Below are positions 13,539-20,478 of a stretch of DNA of 35,354 nt, in pieces. The translations under genes and the position numbers were made by a program. Origin of the DNA: Phycisphaeraceae bacterium (lineage in GTDB: Bacteria > Planctomycetota > Phycisphaerae > Phycisphaerales > Phycisphaeraceae); assembly GCA_029260595.1 (NCBI GenBank), contig JAJDCY010000026.1, positions 1 through 35,354 on the forward strand. The letters run 5' to 3'. Below the pieces are notes generated by a model. It was not told the origin of the DNA. It ran no database searches and worked only from the letters and a program-made list of their open reading frames with translations. Position 1 is the first letter of the stretch; each line of letters starts with the position of its first letter.

Positions 13539-14164
13539 CACTGTGATTCTCCCAGGCTTGCTGTGGTGTCGAGGGTTATTCCCAGTTTCCAGACGAATTG
13601 CCGCACATCGAAGCCGAGTCCGCGCTTGGTATATTTCTCGTTCCAGTAGGCGCGGAACTGTGCGACTGGACTGCGTGGGTCGGCTTCGTCAATCCTGACC
13701 TTAGCTCGCCGGGGGTCATGGACTCCCTCTGCAATGGCATCTTGCCAGCGGATGTCCTGCAACAGCTCGACACCGATCGCAGTGATGCGGACGTGGGTGC
13801 GGACGAACTCAGGTGGTAGGCTCTCTGCCGACTCCCAGGTGTCCTTGTCTCGGTAGCGGGGGTTGTCGTCAGCATAATAGAGGCACCGTCGTGGCTGCGT
13901 CAGATACTCGTCCAGTGTTGGCAGGCCAGACTTCTCTGCGATGCGCCACGCTTCCTTCACCGGGATCACGTCCCCCACCTTGCCAAAGGGGCAGTGCCGC
14001 GCGATTCTGTCAGGGGAGCCACACTTCTTGCCCCAGACGAGCCCGAACCCGCCGCCAGCCTCGTACATTCTCGGCTGCGGATTCATCAGTACCCGGTGCT
14101 CGGTCTTGCGGCCCTCGCGCACGGCCAGTGCCGCCCAGTCGGGGAGGATTAGCGCGCGGCTCAT
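13538..14164 (-). CDS. ASCH/PUA-like domain phage protein
   Basis: 208 residues. The pattern matches the phage ASCH-like family: an initial strand with REGRKTEHRVLMNPQP near 16-31, HCPFGKVGDVIPVKEAWRIA near 57-76, YYAD near the middle, then VRITAIGVELLQDIRWQDAI, AEGV and a terminal FRAYWNEKY plus VWKLGI. ASCH domains are RNA-binding-like folds; in phages the substrate is not known. Sits between the DnaA-like gene and an OB-like gene. Confidence 0.8.
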   Translation of the reverse strand: MSRALILPDWAALAVREGRKTEHRVLMNPQPRMYEAGGGFGLVWGKKCGSPDRIARHCPFGKVGDVIPVKEAWRIAEKSGLPTLDEYLTQPRRCLYYADDNPRYRDKDTWESAESLPPEFVRTHVRITAIGVELLQDIRWQDAIAEGVHDPRRAKVRIDEADPRSPVAQFRAYWNEKYTKRGLGFDVRQFVWKLGITLDTTASLGESQ

Positions 14165-14736
14165 TCGTACTTCCAGCCCTGCCCAATGGCGACGTGGATG
14201 GCGAGCGCGCGGGCGTTGTCCATCACTTCGGCTGCGGTCATCGGCATCTCGTGCTCGTTGGCCTTGGCAGTGATGTCGGCAATCCAGAGGTCGATCTCGG
14301 CGGACAGCCGCGCCCGGTTGCCCTGCTTGGCCCCCGCAGCCTCGCGGTACCCCGGAATCGGCTCCTGTGAGCCCTGTGGCGGCCCCTGCTGGCCTGTGAG
14401 CGCCGGATGCGGGGGTTCGTCCGTCTGGGACGCTGCGGGCGCTGACGGCGTCTTAGGGCCTCGTGGGGCTAGGACCACGGAACCGTTGGCGCGGCTGGCG
14501 CTCCAGTATTCGTTGCCGTCGGCGTGGTGCCACGGGTCCCACTCGGTCTTGACGATGGCGTCGAAGGCGTCTCCGGGGGCGATGTCGTTCTTCGGTTCGG
14601 TGTTCACCTTGAGCCGCTGGCCGTCGGTGCACAGCAGGAACCAGGACATCATGGCTTTCGCGGGTATGCCGCGTTCGGGTTTGGCTTTCTGGTTGTAGGG
14701 CTGTGAGCCCACCACTTCTGCTACGGTTACATTCAT
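14161..14736 (-). CDS. Hypothetical protein, possible OB-fold nucleic acid-binding protein
   Basis: 191 residues after GGAGG. The first 85 residues look strand-rich (VTVAEVVGSQPYN, KAMMSWFLLCTDGQRLKVN, APGDAFDAIVKTEWDPW), consistent with an OB-like barrel. A Pro/Gln/Gly-rich linker spans about 95-145, followed by a helical C-terminus (LSAEIDLWIADITAKANEHE). This layout recalls single-strand-binding or recombination accessory proteins, but no signature residue proves it. Confidence 0.7.
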   Translation of the reverse strand: MNVTVAEVVGSQPYNQKAKPERGIPAKAMMSWFLLCTDGQRLKVNTEPKNDIAPGDAFDAIVKTEWDPWHHADGNEYWSASRANGSVVLAPRGPKTPSAPAASQTDEPPHPALTGQQGPPQGSQEPIPGYREAAGAKQGNRARLSAEIDLWIADITAKANEHEMPMTAAEVMDNARALAIHVAIGQGWKYE

Positions 14737-15140
14737 TGTTGTTTTTCCTCCATATCGGCGCGGTATGCGTCGCCGCAGGCCCGGCAAAGCGAGTTCGGCA
14801 GGCCGTTAGCGCCGCAATCGACGGGGTTTAGGCAGTCCCCGGCTTCCAACTCCGCCAGCTCATCGTATGCGGCATGGGCTGCGGGTGTCTCCCCGGCACG
14901 ACGGGCGTCGCGGTACTTGCGTGCCACCCCCTGCCAGGCCCAGACGCGGGTGATTTGGTCGGCTAACTCCTGACATAGCGCGGCAATATCTGCGTTGTGC
15001 CGCGCCAGGAGCGACGCGATTTCGGGGAGCAGGTCTTCCTTTGGCCGCGTTTCGTCGGTGATGCCCGACACGATCAGGTTGTAGGCGTGCCGTCGCTCCT
15101 GGTCGGTGGGTGCCCCTCTTTTCTTACCTTGGTGTTTCAT
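14733..15140 (-). CDS. Hypothetical protein with C-terminal zinc-like site, 135 residues
   Basis: CTGGAGG precedes the ATG. A basic start (MKHQGKKRGAPTDQERRHAY) leads into a long helical region (EIASLLARHNADIAALCQEL). The end contains CLNPVDCGANGLPNSLCRAC, a probable four-Cys zinc site. Not recognised. Four-base overlap with the OB-like gene. Confidence 0.75.
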   Translation of the reverse strand: MKHQGKKRGAPTDQERRHAYNLIVSGITDETRPKEDLLPEIASLLARHNADIAALCQELADQITRVWAWQGVARKYRDARRAGETPAAHAAYDELAELEAGDCLNPVDCGANGLPNSLCRACGDAYRADMEEKQQ

Positions 15141-15173
15141 TGTTGCCTCCAGGCTTGTGCGACTATGCGCACA

Positions 15174-15626
15174 CTACTCTGTGTCTGTCAATTTGCGTAC
15201 GAAGCCTTTGACCGCGTTCACCCGTGCCGCAAACAGGGGATCGCGAGTTACGGCGTCACGGGCGTTGCGCTCGCCGCGTAGCGTGGATGTGTGGTTGCGT
15301 TTGAGCGCGCGGCCTATGTCGGACCACCCCATGCCCAGTTCATGGTGCGCGACGAGGTAGACGGTATTGCGCACGCGCACGACAGCGGCGGTGCGTTCCT
15401 GCGAGTACACAAGTCCCGGTTCGCACTGCCAGATATGCGCGGCATAGCGCACCACCTCGTGGATCAGGTCGCCCCGATCGGCGGTGTTGATCGCTTCACA
15501 CTCGGGTCTTTCGGCGGCAATGCGGCGGGCCCTCGCGGTGCCGTAATGGGTGGCCAGCGCGGTCCCAGCCCCGAACATGCGGTTAGCCAACTGCTGGTCG
15601 GTTTCTTGGTATGGATATTCGGTCAT
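15174..15626 (-). CDS. Second DnaA domain IV-like protein
   Basis: 150 residues. The C-terminal half reads VRVRNTVYLVAHHELGMGWS, then DIGRALKRNHTSTLRGERNA, matching the DnaA domain IV helix-turn-helix with its R-x-H-T-(S/T) basic loop. The N-terminal 80 residues are helical and unassigned, with no Walker motifs. It is less than 2 kb from the other DnaA-like gene but not closely similar outside the motif. It could bind DnaA-box-like sites in host or phage DNA. Confidence 0.8.
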   Translation of the reverse strand: MTEYPYQETDQQLANRMFGAGTALATHYGTARARRIAAERPECEAINTADRGDLIHEVVRYAAHIWQCEPGLVYSQERTAAVVRVRNTVYLVAHHELGMGWSDIGRALKRNHTSTLRGERNARDAVTRDPLFAARVNAVKGFVRKLTDTE

Positions 15627-15630
15627 GGCT

Positions 15631-15903
15631 CTATTCCGTTGGATGACGATCGTCGTTGCGGTGTCGGTTGCGGCAGATTGAGCACGGCGCGTAGTATTCA
15701 CCGGCCAGCCAGTCGGTGGCGTCAGCGTGGGCGCGCGGCCCTACGCGCGTAGTTAGCAGCGCGACAATGACGTGCGATGCTTGCGCGATGATCGCGGCAT
15801 CGCTGGGCCTACTAACAGCACCGCTCCCGTGACAACCTACACACGACCCCCTCTCGGGGATTTGCCCCCGGCCCTTGCATTCGGGGCATTCGCGGGCCTT
15901 CAC
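15631..15903 (-). CDS. DnaJ-type zinc-finger protein
   Basis: 90 residues. The first 31 hold CPECKGRGQI...SCVGCHGSG, two CxxCxGxG repeats as in the DnaJ central zinc domain. A hydrophobic, helical middle (AAIIAQASHVIVALLTTR) and a C-terminal APCSICRNRH follow, giving a possible second site. Stand-alone DnaJ-like zinc fingers are common small phage proteins; no partner is evident. Confidence 0.75.
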   Translation of the reverse strand: MKARECPECKGRGQIPERGSCVGCHGSGAVSRPSDAAIIAQASHVIVALLTTRVGPRAHADATDWLAGEYYAPCSICRNRHRNDDRHPTE

Positions 15904-16073
15904 CGTACCACCACTACTTGGAAGTGGTCCTTAATGAACTTCCGGGCTTTTTGCTCGTTGGACAATCCCGAGGCCGGTCGCACTCCGCAGCTGCATTGCT
16001 TGTCGTCCCACCATGGGCAGATGGGGGTATGGTCCTTGTCCGTTTTCGGCTTGTCTTTCGTGTTTTCGTCCAT
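15900..16073 (-). CDS. Small Lys/Asp-rich protein with Cys motif
   Basis: 57 residues from MDENTKDK, with GGAGG placed ideally (a start five codons earlier is less well placed). Contains ICPWWDDKQCSCG and a C-terminal helix-strand (QKARKFIKDHFQVVVV). Function unknown. Confidence 0.65.
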   Translation of the reverse strand: MDENTKDKPKTDKDHTPICPWWDDKQCSCGVRPASGLSNEQKARKFIKDHFQVVVVR

Positions 16074-16088
16074 GGTCGTAGCCTCCAT

Positions 16089-17267
16089 TTACTTCACCCC
16101 GTGTATCTGCTGAGCCAGATAGAAGAGACGATCCAGGACTCGATCCTGGAACTCTCGTGTATGGTCCCCGATGCACTCATGCGCGTGCAGGTGCTCCTCG
16201 AACAGCGTCGAAGCGACGAACGCCGGCCCCTTGTCGATACAGAGTTGCGACAGCAGGATCTCGCCATTCCTCACCAGCCCCCACCGTTGGCCCATGGCCT
16301 TGATGAGCTTGAACCCGTCGCGTTTCAGCTCCGCACCGACCAGCGCCAGCAGCTCCAAGGCTTCTGCTATCACCGCCTCATCCGCATCCGACCCCCTGAC
16401 CACCTCGAACTGATCCTGTTCCGGCCGGTTCTTCTTCCACAGCGCAATCGCCGATTTGTTCAGCCGGGCATCGTGCAGCTTCGACGACACCACCGACGAA
16501 AACAGCTCGCTAGGCGTGTCGCCGTTGTCGAAATCGAGGAGCGGCTCTAGGTACCCCTGCGGAGCCAGCAGGATACGCTCTATCATGTCGCGATCACCGA
16601 GATCCTCGACCACCGCCTCCACGATCGCCCCCTTCCAATAGAAATCGTACTTGAGCGTACGGTCTTCAGTCAGCTCCAGGGTTTTTCCGATGATGTTGTA
16701 CGTGAACGTGGTCCTGACGCTCAGGTCGCACGCCCTCACCCGCCGGTAGAAAATCGAGGTGGACTCGCCCTCATTGAACGCCACCACGGGTGTAACCGCC
16801 TTGGGCTCGCGCTCGATGAATATCTGATTACGCGCCTCGTACGCCTCTAGTATCCCGTCACCTCGAACGGCTAGGACGGTGCCGTGCGCGTCGTCCTGCT
16901 CAAGGCCCACCGTACCGCTCTCGTCCAGAGCATTTGAGTACAGCTCCCGGTATGCCTGCCAAGGCTTCCAGTCCTTGCCTAAGTCCGTGGTGAACGGCAG
17001 CTCAACCTCGTTGACCCCGTCGCCCATGATGACCCGCTCGAACTTCTCGCCACGGAACTCCATCGGCTTCCGTGTGAACTCCTGCCACACACAACCCGAG
17101 TAAATCCGCACCTCGTGCCCCGTCCGTAGTAGCGTCGCGATTGCGAACTTGAGCCCGGTGCCGAAGTAGCCGATGGGGTTGTCAGCCGTCTTCACCGACA
17201 CGCCCATAACGCTGATGGCCTGAAGATCAATCTCTTCCTCGTTGCCGAAATACACCCACGGTTTCAT
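16089..17267 (-). CDS. GHKL (Bergerat-fold) ATPase-like protein with C-terminal His-rich motif
   Basis: 392 residues, the longest gene of the leftward unit. NPIGYFGTGLKFAIATLL at residues 30-47 resembles the G2 lid box of Hsp90/MutL/histidine-kinase ATPases (compare GQFGVGF in Hsp90). YRELYSNALDE at 106-116 matches the N box, with E108 as base and N112 as Mg ligand. In ordinary GHKL proteins the N box precedes the lid; here the order is reversed. A possible G1 box (VRGDGI) follows. Near the C-terminus, FEEHLHAHECIGDHTREFQD (356-375) offers several His and Glu ligands resembling a metal site. I expect ATP binding; substrate and pathway are unknown. Starts after AGGG within CGCGAGGGATCACT. Confidence 0.75.
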   Translation of the reverse strand: MKPWVYFGNEEEIDLQAISVMGVSVKTADNPIGYFGTGLKFAIATLLRTGHEVRIYSGCVWQEFTRKPMEFRGEKFERVIMGDGVNEVELPFTTDLGKDWKPWQAYRELYSNALDESGTVGLEQDDAHGTVLAVRGDGILEAYEARNQIFIEREPKAVTPVVAFNEGESTSIFYRRVRACDLSVRTTFTYNIIGKTLELTEDRTLKYDFYWKGAIVEAVVEDLGDRDMIERILLAPQGYLEPLLDFDNGDTPSELFSSVVSSKLHDARLNKSAIALWKKNRPEQDQFEVVRGSDADEAVIAEALELLALVGAELKRDGFKLIKAMGQRWGLVRNGEILLSQLCIDKGPAFVASTLFEEHLHAHECIGDHTREFQDRVLDRLFYLAQQIHGVK

Positions 17268-17294
17268 AGTGATCCCTCGCGGATGACGTTATTG

Positions 17295-17480
17295 TTAGAT
17301 CTCATGGTCGTAGCCTCCAGTTGCGCATAAATGCACGCAGTAGTCAGTCAGTTCACCGGGGTCACAAAACCGCTCGCACTCGTATTGCTCAACACGGGCA
17401 AGCCCGTAGGGAGCGGCGGCGTTAATCACGATACCGGCAGCGATGGTGAGGATGGTCACGGCTATGATGTCACGAATCAT
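17295..17480 (-). CDS. Small membrane-anchored or secreted Cys protein
   Basis: 61 residues. Residues 4-25 form a hydrophobic helix (DIIAVTILTIAAGIVINAAA), either a membrane anchor or an uncleaved signal. The outer part has CERFC and CVHLC, two CxxxC pairs reminiscent of the secreted protein at 10541-10840. Overlaps the upstream gene by 11 bases. Function unknown. Confidence 0.65.
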   Translation of the reverse strand: MIRDIIAVTILTIAAGIVINAAAPYGLARVEQYECERFCDPGELTDYCVHLCATGGYDHEI

Positions 17481-17772
17481 GGCCGCGCCCCTCGCCGTCG
17501 GTGAACACGTGGGCATAGTCGCCGCTGGGCAGGCACCCCGTCCACATCTCGTGCCCGTAGGTGTCCCACTCAAACTTGTGTGCGAGCGCTTCAGCGGCGG
17601 CACGGTGATTCTCGGCGGATGCCCACGGACGGCCCTCGCCTTTGCCGTCACTCAGGCCGTCACAGCCAAGGGTGATGGACCCTGCGGCGGCGGTTGCCTT
17701 GATCCGCGCGGGCCTACAGTTAGTCGGGGCTAGGAACTTTGTCTGGATTGCTTGCAATGTCTTTTTCTCCAT
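17470..17772 (-). CDS. Small conserved phage protein, 100 residues
   Basis: The N-terminal half, with TKFLAPTNCRPARIKATAAA and then GSITLGCDG, matches a frequent small phage family (T..RGaRIkA.a..GSi). The continuation HRAAAEALAHKFEW is its usual C-terminal helix, and a further 30 residues follow. No clear Shine-Dalgarno sequence. Role unknown. Confidence 0.7.
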   Translation of the reverse strand: MEKKTLQAIQTKFLAPTNCRPARIKATAAAGSITLGCDGLSDGKGEGRPWASAENHRAAAEALAHKFEWDTYGHEMWTGCLPSGDYAHVFTDGEGRGHDS

Positions 17773-17843
17773 TCGCGGCTCGGTCTAGCCGTGCCAACGC
17801 GGCAACGCACCCCCGTAGTGGCGGATGCGCTGCGACGTGGGCG

Positions 17844-18158
17844 CTACTCACCGGTGGGCATCTCGCAGCGGTGGCAGTAGTTCTGCCCCTGTAGCTTGTC
17901 CTCGAGTTCAGCGATCCGCGCGGCCTGCTCGGCTATCACGGCATCAGCCTCGATGTTGCGGGCCAGTAGTGCGGGGGCGTCGATAATTAGGTTGTGGTTG
18001 GCTCGCCCCTCATCGCCAGGCACGAGGTCTGCGCGGCAGTCGGCCACCTGCGCACCCTTGCCGCCGTAGATCATGGGCCCCGGTCGCATGCCTACGTACC
18101 ACGGCGCGGCGGTATGCCCCTCGTACTTCGTGCGGTCTATCGGTTGTAGTGTTTTCAT
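17844..18158 (-). CDS. Hypothetical protein, first gene of the leftward unit
   Basis: 104 residues after an AGGAG-containing leader. The sequence PWYVGMRPGPMIYGGKGAQV, then DCRADLV, then NHNLIIDAPALLARNIEADA resembles phage proteins of the form APW......I.......IA......N..LI..AP.LL. It ends in a short coiled coil (AEQAARIAELEDKLQGQ) and CHRCEMP. The long upstream frame extension is not protein-like. Being promoter-proximal it should be expressed early, but its function is unknown. Confidence 0.75.
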   Translation of the reverse strand: MKTLQPIDRTKYEGHTAAPWYVGMRPGPMIYGGKGAQVADCRADLVPGDEGRANHNLIIDAPALLARNIEADAVIAEQAARIAELEDKLQGQNYCHRCEMPTGE

Positions 18159-18572
18159 AGTCCGTTGTCTCCTAGCGCCGGCGGTATCCCCGTCCGACTG
18201 ATACCCACACTGAAAGACTGTGCGTGGATACGCAAGCGCAATCGACCCTACATGCGGCATTGCACGTAAAATAATTGTCAGATACGCACACGGCCTACCG
18301 AGCACGGCACCACGTCGGCAGTACGCCAGAACCGACGGCCCTTCCTTATACGCACCCAGCCCCATGCCCTAGACCCACGGCACCGCCACGCCTGACCCGC
18401 ACGGTCCCCCGTTACCCACATTCCCACAGAACACACGCCACCACCGCTCCACGCATGCCCCAGGCACCGCCCCACATAGTCCCGCCACTGCATCGAGCGC
18501 AGACAAAAAGAGAGAGAAGCTCAAGCAAGCCATCCATCTCGACAAGCTAGAAAAGCCAATAGAATCAACGAT
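18159..18572. other. Divergent intergenic region, strongly C-rich on the plus strand
   Basis: About 410 bases between the leftward and rightward units. The part at 18300-18490 is visibly C-rich and G-poor on the plus strand; 18495-18570 is A/purine-rich. It contains three copies of ATACGCA (near 18230, 18284 and 18350), the first within TGCGT-ggat-ACGCA, a palindrome-like site, and CGTCGG/CCGACG arms near 18322-18347. The leftward promoter must lie here. An origin is conceivable given the skew, but unproven. Frames across it do not look coding. Confidence 0.5.
18244..18252 (-). promoter_or_regulatory. TGTAGGGTC element, candidate -10 for the leftward unit
   Basis: The minus strand reads TGTAGGGTC, containing TAGGGT (TAnnnT). 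The same nine bases occur at 28691-28699 before the capsid genes, in both cases downstream of an AC(G/C)TGCA. The -35 region is poor. It lies about 90 bases upstream of the ATG at 18158. Confidence 0.35.
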
Positions 18573-18734
18573 ATGAGAGAAGCGAAACACCCCCTCACCC
18601 GCCTTGAATATATGTACAGAGCAGCCTTTGGAGCCGGGTTGAAGAAGACGCGTGATACAGGGAATACGGCACCTAAAGCGGGGTGTCACAGGTGCTGGCA
18701 AGCCGTCTTGACAGCAGTGAATGAAGAGGTGTAG
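18573..18734 (+). CDS. Small basic protein with CxxC, first rightward gene
   Basis: 53 residues. The frame reads protein-like throughout: HPLTRLEYMYRAAFGAGLKK, then CHRCWQAVLTAV. A CxxC follows a Gly/Lys stretch. The upstream part of the frame has no start codon before an in-frame TAG, so the ATG at 18573 is the only choice, but no ribosome-binding site is visible. A good promoter sequence overlaps its end. Confidence 0.5.
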   Translation: MREAKHPLTRLEYMYRAAFGAGLKKTRDTGNTAPKAGCHRCWQAVLTAVNEEV

Positions 18735-18737
18735 AGT
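18708..18737 (+). promoter_or_regulatory. Sigma70-type promoter for the rightward unit
   Basis: A perfect TTGACA (18708-18713), 18 bases, then TAGAGT (18732-18737). A start near 18744 would precede the inverted repeat GCTGGC-aa-GCCAGC (18748-18761) and the GGAGG of the gene at 18773. It overlaps the end of the 53-residue frame, so one of the two may be coincidental. Confidence 0.6.
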
Positions 18738-18772
18738 GCCTGCGAGCTGGCAAGCCAGCACGGAGGTTTAGG

Positions 18773-18847
18773 ATGGAGATTTTGGCTGCTTTGTGTTTCG
18801 GGTGCCTGGTTGGGGCATTGGTTACTGCGTTGGCGTTGATGCCGTGA
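18773..18847 (+). CDS. 24-residue membrane peptide
   Basis: Preceded by CGGAGGTTTAGG. The product is almost entirely a single hydrophobic helix (LAALCFGCLVGALVTALA). Its TGA overlaps the following GTG (GTGA). Very short single-helix products recur in this genome (10270, 21534). Function unknown. Confidence 0.6.
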   Translation: MEILAALCFGCLVGALVTALALMP

Positions 18848-19098
18848 AGAAGGTGACGACCGAGACGGATGTGGAGAAACGCCTTCGCATAGAGAGGGAG
18901 GGGGGCGTGTTATGCCTGATCTGCGGCGACAGTCGCCAGGTCGCGCTCTTGTGTGACGACGAGGACGGGGTGCCGCACGGGTGTAGGGTGAAGTGCCCCT
19001 TGTGCGGCGACACCAGGTCGGCGGCAAACGAAGAGATGCGGCATTCGGTTCCCGTTTGGCGTAAGAGTGCGAATACAACGGACGCGGACGGTGGGTGA
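18844..19098 (+). CDS. Two-CxxC zinc-finger protein, 84 residues
   Basis: GTG start overlapping the previous stop. Knuckles CLICGD near residue 24 and CPLCGD near 52 should bind one zinc ion; between them lies an acidic strand pair (VALLCDDEDGVPHGCRV). A charged N-terminus (MKKVTTETDVEKRLRIE) precedes. No exact family recognised. Confidence 0.7.
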   Translation: MKKVTTETDVEKRLRIEREGGVLCLICGDSRQVALLCDDEDGVPHGCRVKCPLCGDTRSAANEEMRHSVPVWRKSANTTDADGG

Positions 19099-19105
19099 GG
19101 GCGAT

Positions 19106-19465
19106 ATGAAGAAGGTGACGTTGCGTGTGTCGGAGGAGGATTGGATGCGGTGGAAGGCCGCGGCGTTGGCTTCTGGGGAGACGTTACAGGGATGGGTGTT
19201 GGGCCGCGTGGACGCCGGGGTGAGCAGGAAGGCGGAGTTGTTGGAGGGCGTGACGCCAGCACCTGTGGTGTTGGCCGACGGTGTTGTGGTGAAGAGCACG
19301 AGCACCCTAGTTCCACCCTCCCAGCCCTACCCCCCGGAGAAGCTCCCCACCTTCCCGACCCCTGACCCGACGTCATTGCGGGCAGGGTGTCAGTGCCGGG
19401 TACCTGGGGTGCAGCGTGTCGTGCGCGGAGATCATCACGACAAGGAGTGTGGGTTGTATGAGTGA
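19106..19465 (+). CDS. Ribbon-helix-helix-like protein with Cys/His tail
   Basis: 119 residues. Residues 1-35 (MKKVTLRVSEEDWMRWKAAA, then LASGETLQGWVLGRV) have the CopG/Arc pattern of one strand and two helices. A Pro-rich linker leads to a C-terminal CQCRVPGVQ...DHHDKEC, possibly a metal site. A dimeric DNA-binding regulator is the simplest reading. Start ATG at 19106, with GAGGG upstream. Confidence 0.7.
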   Translation: MKKVTLRVSEEDWMRWKAAALASGETLQGWVLGRVDAGVSRKAELLEGVTPAPVVLADGVVVKSTSTLVPPSQPYPPEKLPTFPTPDPTSLRAGCQCRVPGVQRVVRGDHHDKECGLYE

Positions 19466-19799
19466 GAAGCTAGAGAATGCGTTGATGGAGTTGGCCGCGC
19501 AATTGGGGACGACGGTGGAGCACCTGTGGGGCGTGTTGGTCCGGCAGGCGCAGGTAGAGGGCGTGCTGGCTGTACTGACGCTGACCGCGATCGGTGCCGT
19601 GGGTTACGGTCTGTACCGCCTGACGAAGAAGTATTGGTGTAAGACCGGCCAGGGGGAGACCGAGGTGCTGCTCGTCGGCGCTTGGGTGCTGGGCGTGATC
19701 TTCGCCGCCATCCCCGCGGCCTTCGCGGTCCACACTCTCGCCACCAGCCTTGTGAACCCCGAATACTGGGCGCTACAGCGCATCCTGGGGCTGCTATGA
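19458..19799 (+). CDS. Membrane protein, two transmembrane segments
   Basis: 113 residues. The N-terminal amphipathic helix ELAAQLGTTVEHLWGVLVRQ is typical of a common group of small phage membrane proteins. Hydrophobic spans follow at about 34-53 (GVLAVLTLTAIGAVGYGLY) and 69-93 (EVLLVGAWVLGVIFAAIP). The loop between is basic (RLTKKYWCK), so both termini probably face the same side. A role in lysis or superinfection immunity is possible but unproven. ATGA-type overlaps at both ends. Confidence 0.75.
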   Translation: MSEKLENALMELAAQLGTTVEHLWGVLVRQAQVEGVLAVLTLTAIGAVGYGLYRLTKKYWCKTGQGETEVLLVGAWVLGVIFAAIPAAFAVHTLATSLVNPEYWALQRILGLL

Positions 19800-20191
19800 G
19801 CACGGACCCGACGGTGTACCTGTGTAAGGACTGTGCCCACTACGAGGCCGTGGACGGGGATGAGCGCGGGATACTGGTGGAGCCGCACCACTACTGCTGG
19901 CGGCTAGGCCGGACGAGGCCGCCGAAGGTGGACCTAGTCACCGGCTGGGAAACCGACCAGCTAGTCCAACCCCTCGATTGCGGGGATCAACGGCGGCAGG
20001 AGTCCCGCGCGTCCGCGCAAAACGTGGTGCCTAAACACTGCGGCCCCGAGGGCTACTACCACTCCGCACGACCACGCCCCCGCCCCCGCGCGGACAAGCC
20101 GAAACTCTCGTCCGGGCCACTGGAACCAACTCTGGACACGCCGCCAATGGGGCACCTCCGGATGCCGAAAGGGCTGAGAGACAACAAATGA
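19796..20191 (+). CDS. Zinc-binding protein of the CxDCxHY...CGPEG type with basic tail
   Basis: 131 residues, paralogous in layout to the gene at 12941: CKDCAHY near 10-16, HYCWRLGR near 32-39, VDLVTGWE near 45, LDCGDQR near 61 and CGPEGYYH near 82-89. It differs by an Arg/Pro-rich C-terminal extension (RPRPRPRADKP). Function unknown; a structural zinc is likely. Confidence 0.75.
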   Translation: MSTDPTVYLCKDCAHYEAVDGDERGILVEPHHYCWRLGRTRPPKVDLVTGWETDQLVQPLDCGDQRRQESRASAQNVVPKHCGPEGYYHSARPRPRPRADKPKLSSGPLEPTLDTPPMGHLRMPKGLRDNK

Positions 20192-20478
20192 GCGATGACG
20201 TTTTGACAGATGTGCGAGGGGGTGGAGGGTGTTCGGCGTGCGTTCATTACTGCTTGAGCACCAAGCCGGGCTGGGGCCTGTGCGTGCAAGGGGGCCTCAC
20301 GCGCCTGGCGGTCGAGGAGCGGTCTGTCGGTGCCGTGTGTGGTCCGGACAGGCGGCTATTCCAACAGTGGATGTCCCTCAATCGCGAGCACGGTGAGTAC
20401 ATGAAGGGTCCGGCGGTGTTCGCCGTAGTAATTGCGGTGCTGGCATTCAGCACCTTCGCGGCACTGGTGTGGCTATGA
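20188..20478 (+). CDS. Zinc-domain protein with C-terminal membrane anchor
   Basis: 96 residues. A reduced version of the zinc module: CSACVHY near 15-21, LCVQGG near 32 and VCGPDRRLF near 50-58. The last 23 residues are a transmembrane helix (AVFAVVIAVLAFSTFAALVW). The fusion would place the zinc domain at the inner membrane. ATGA overlaps at both ends. Confidence 0.7.
   Translation: MSDDVLTDVRGGGGCSACVHYCLSTKPGWGLCVQGGLTRLAVEERSVGAVCGPDRRLFQQWMSLNREHGEYMKGPAVFAVVIAVLAFSTFAALVWL

Noticed and set aside
18369..18761. 130-codon minus-strand frame and a C-rich plus-strand frame (18275-18550) in the divergent region
   Set aside because: Low-complexity products from C-rich DNA; no ribosome-binding sites; they conflict with the promoter region.
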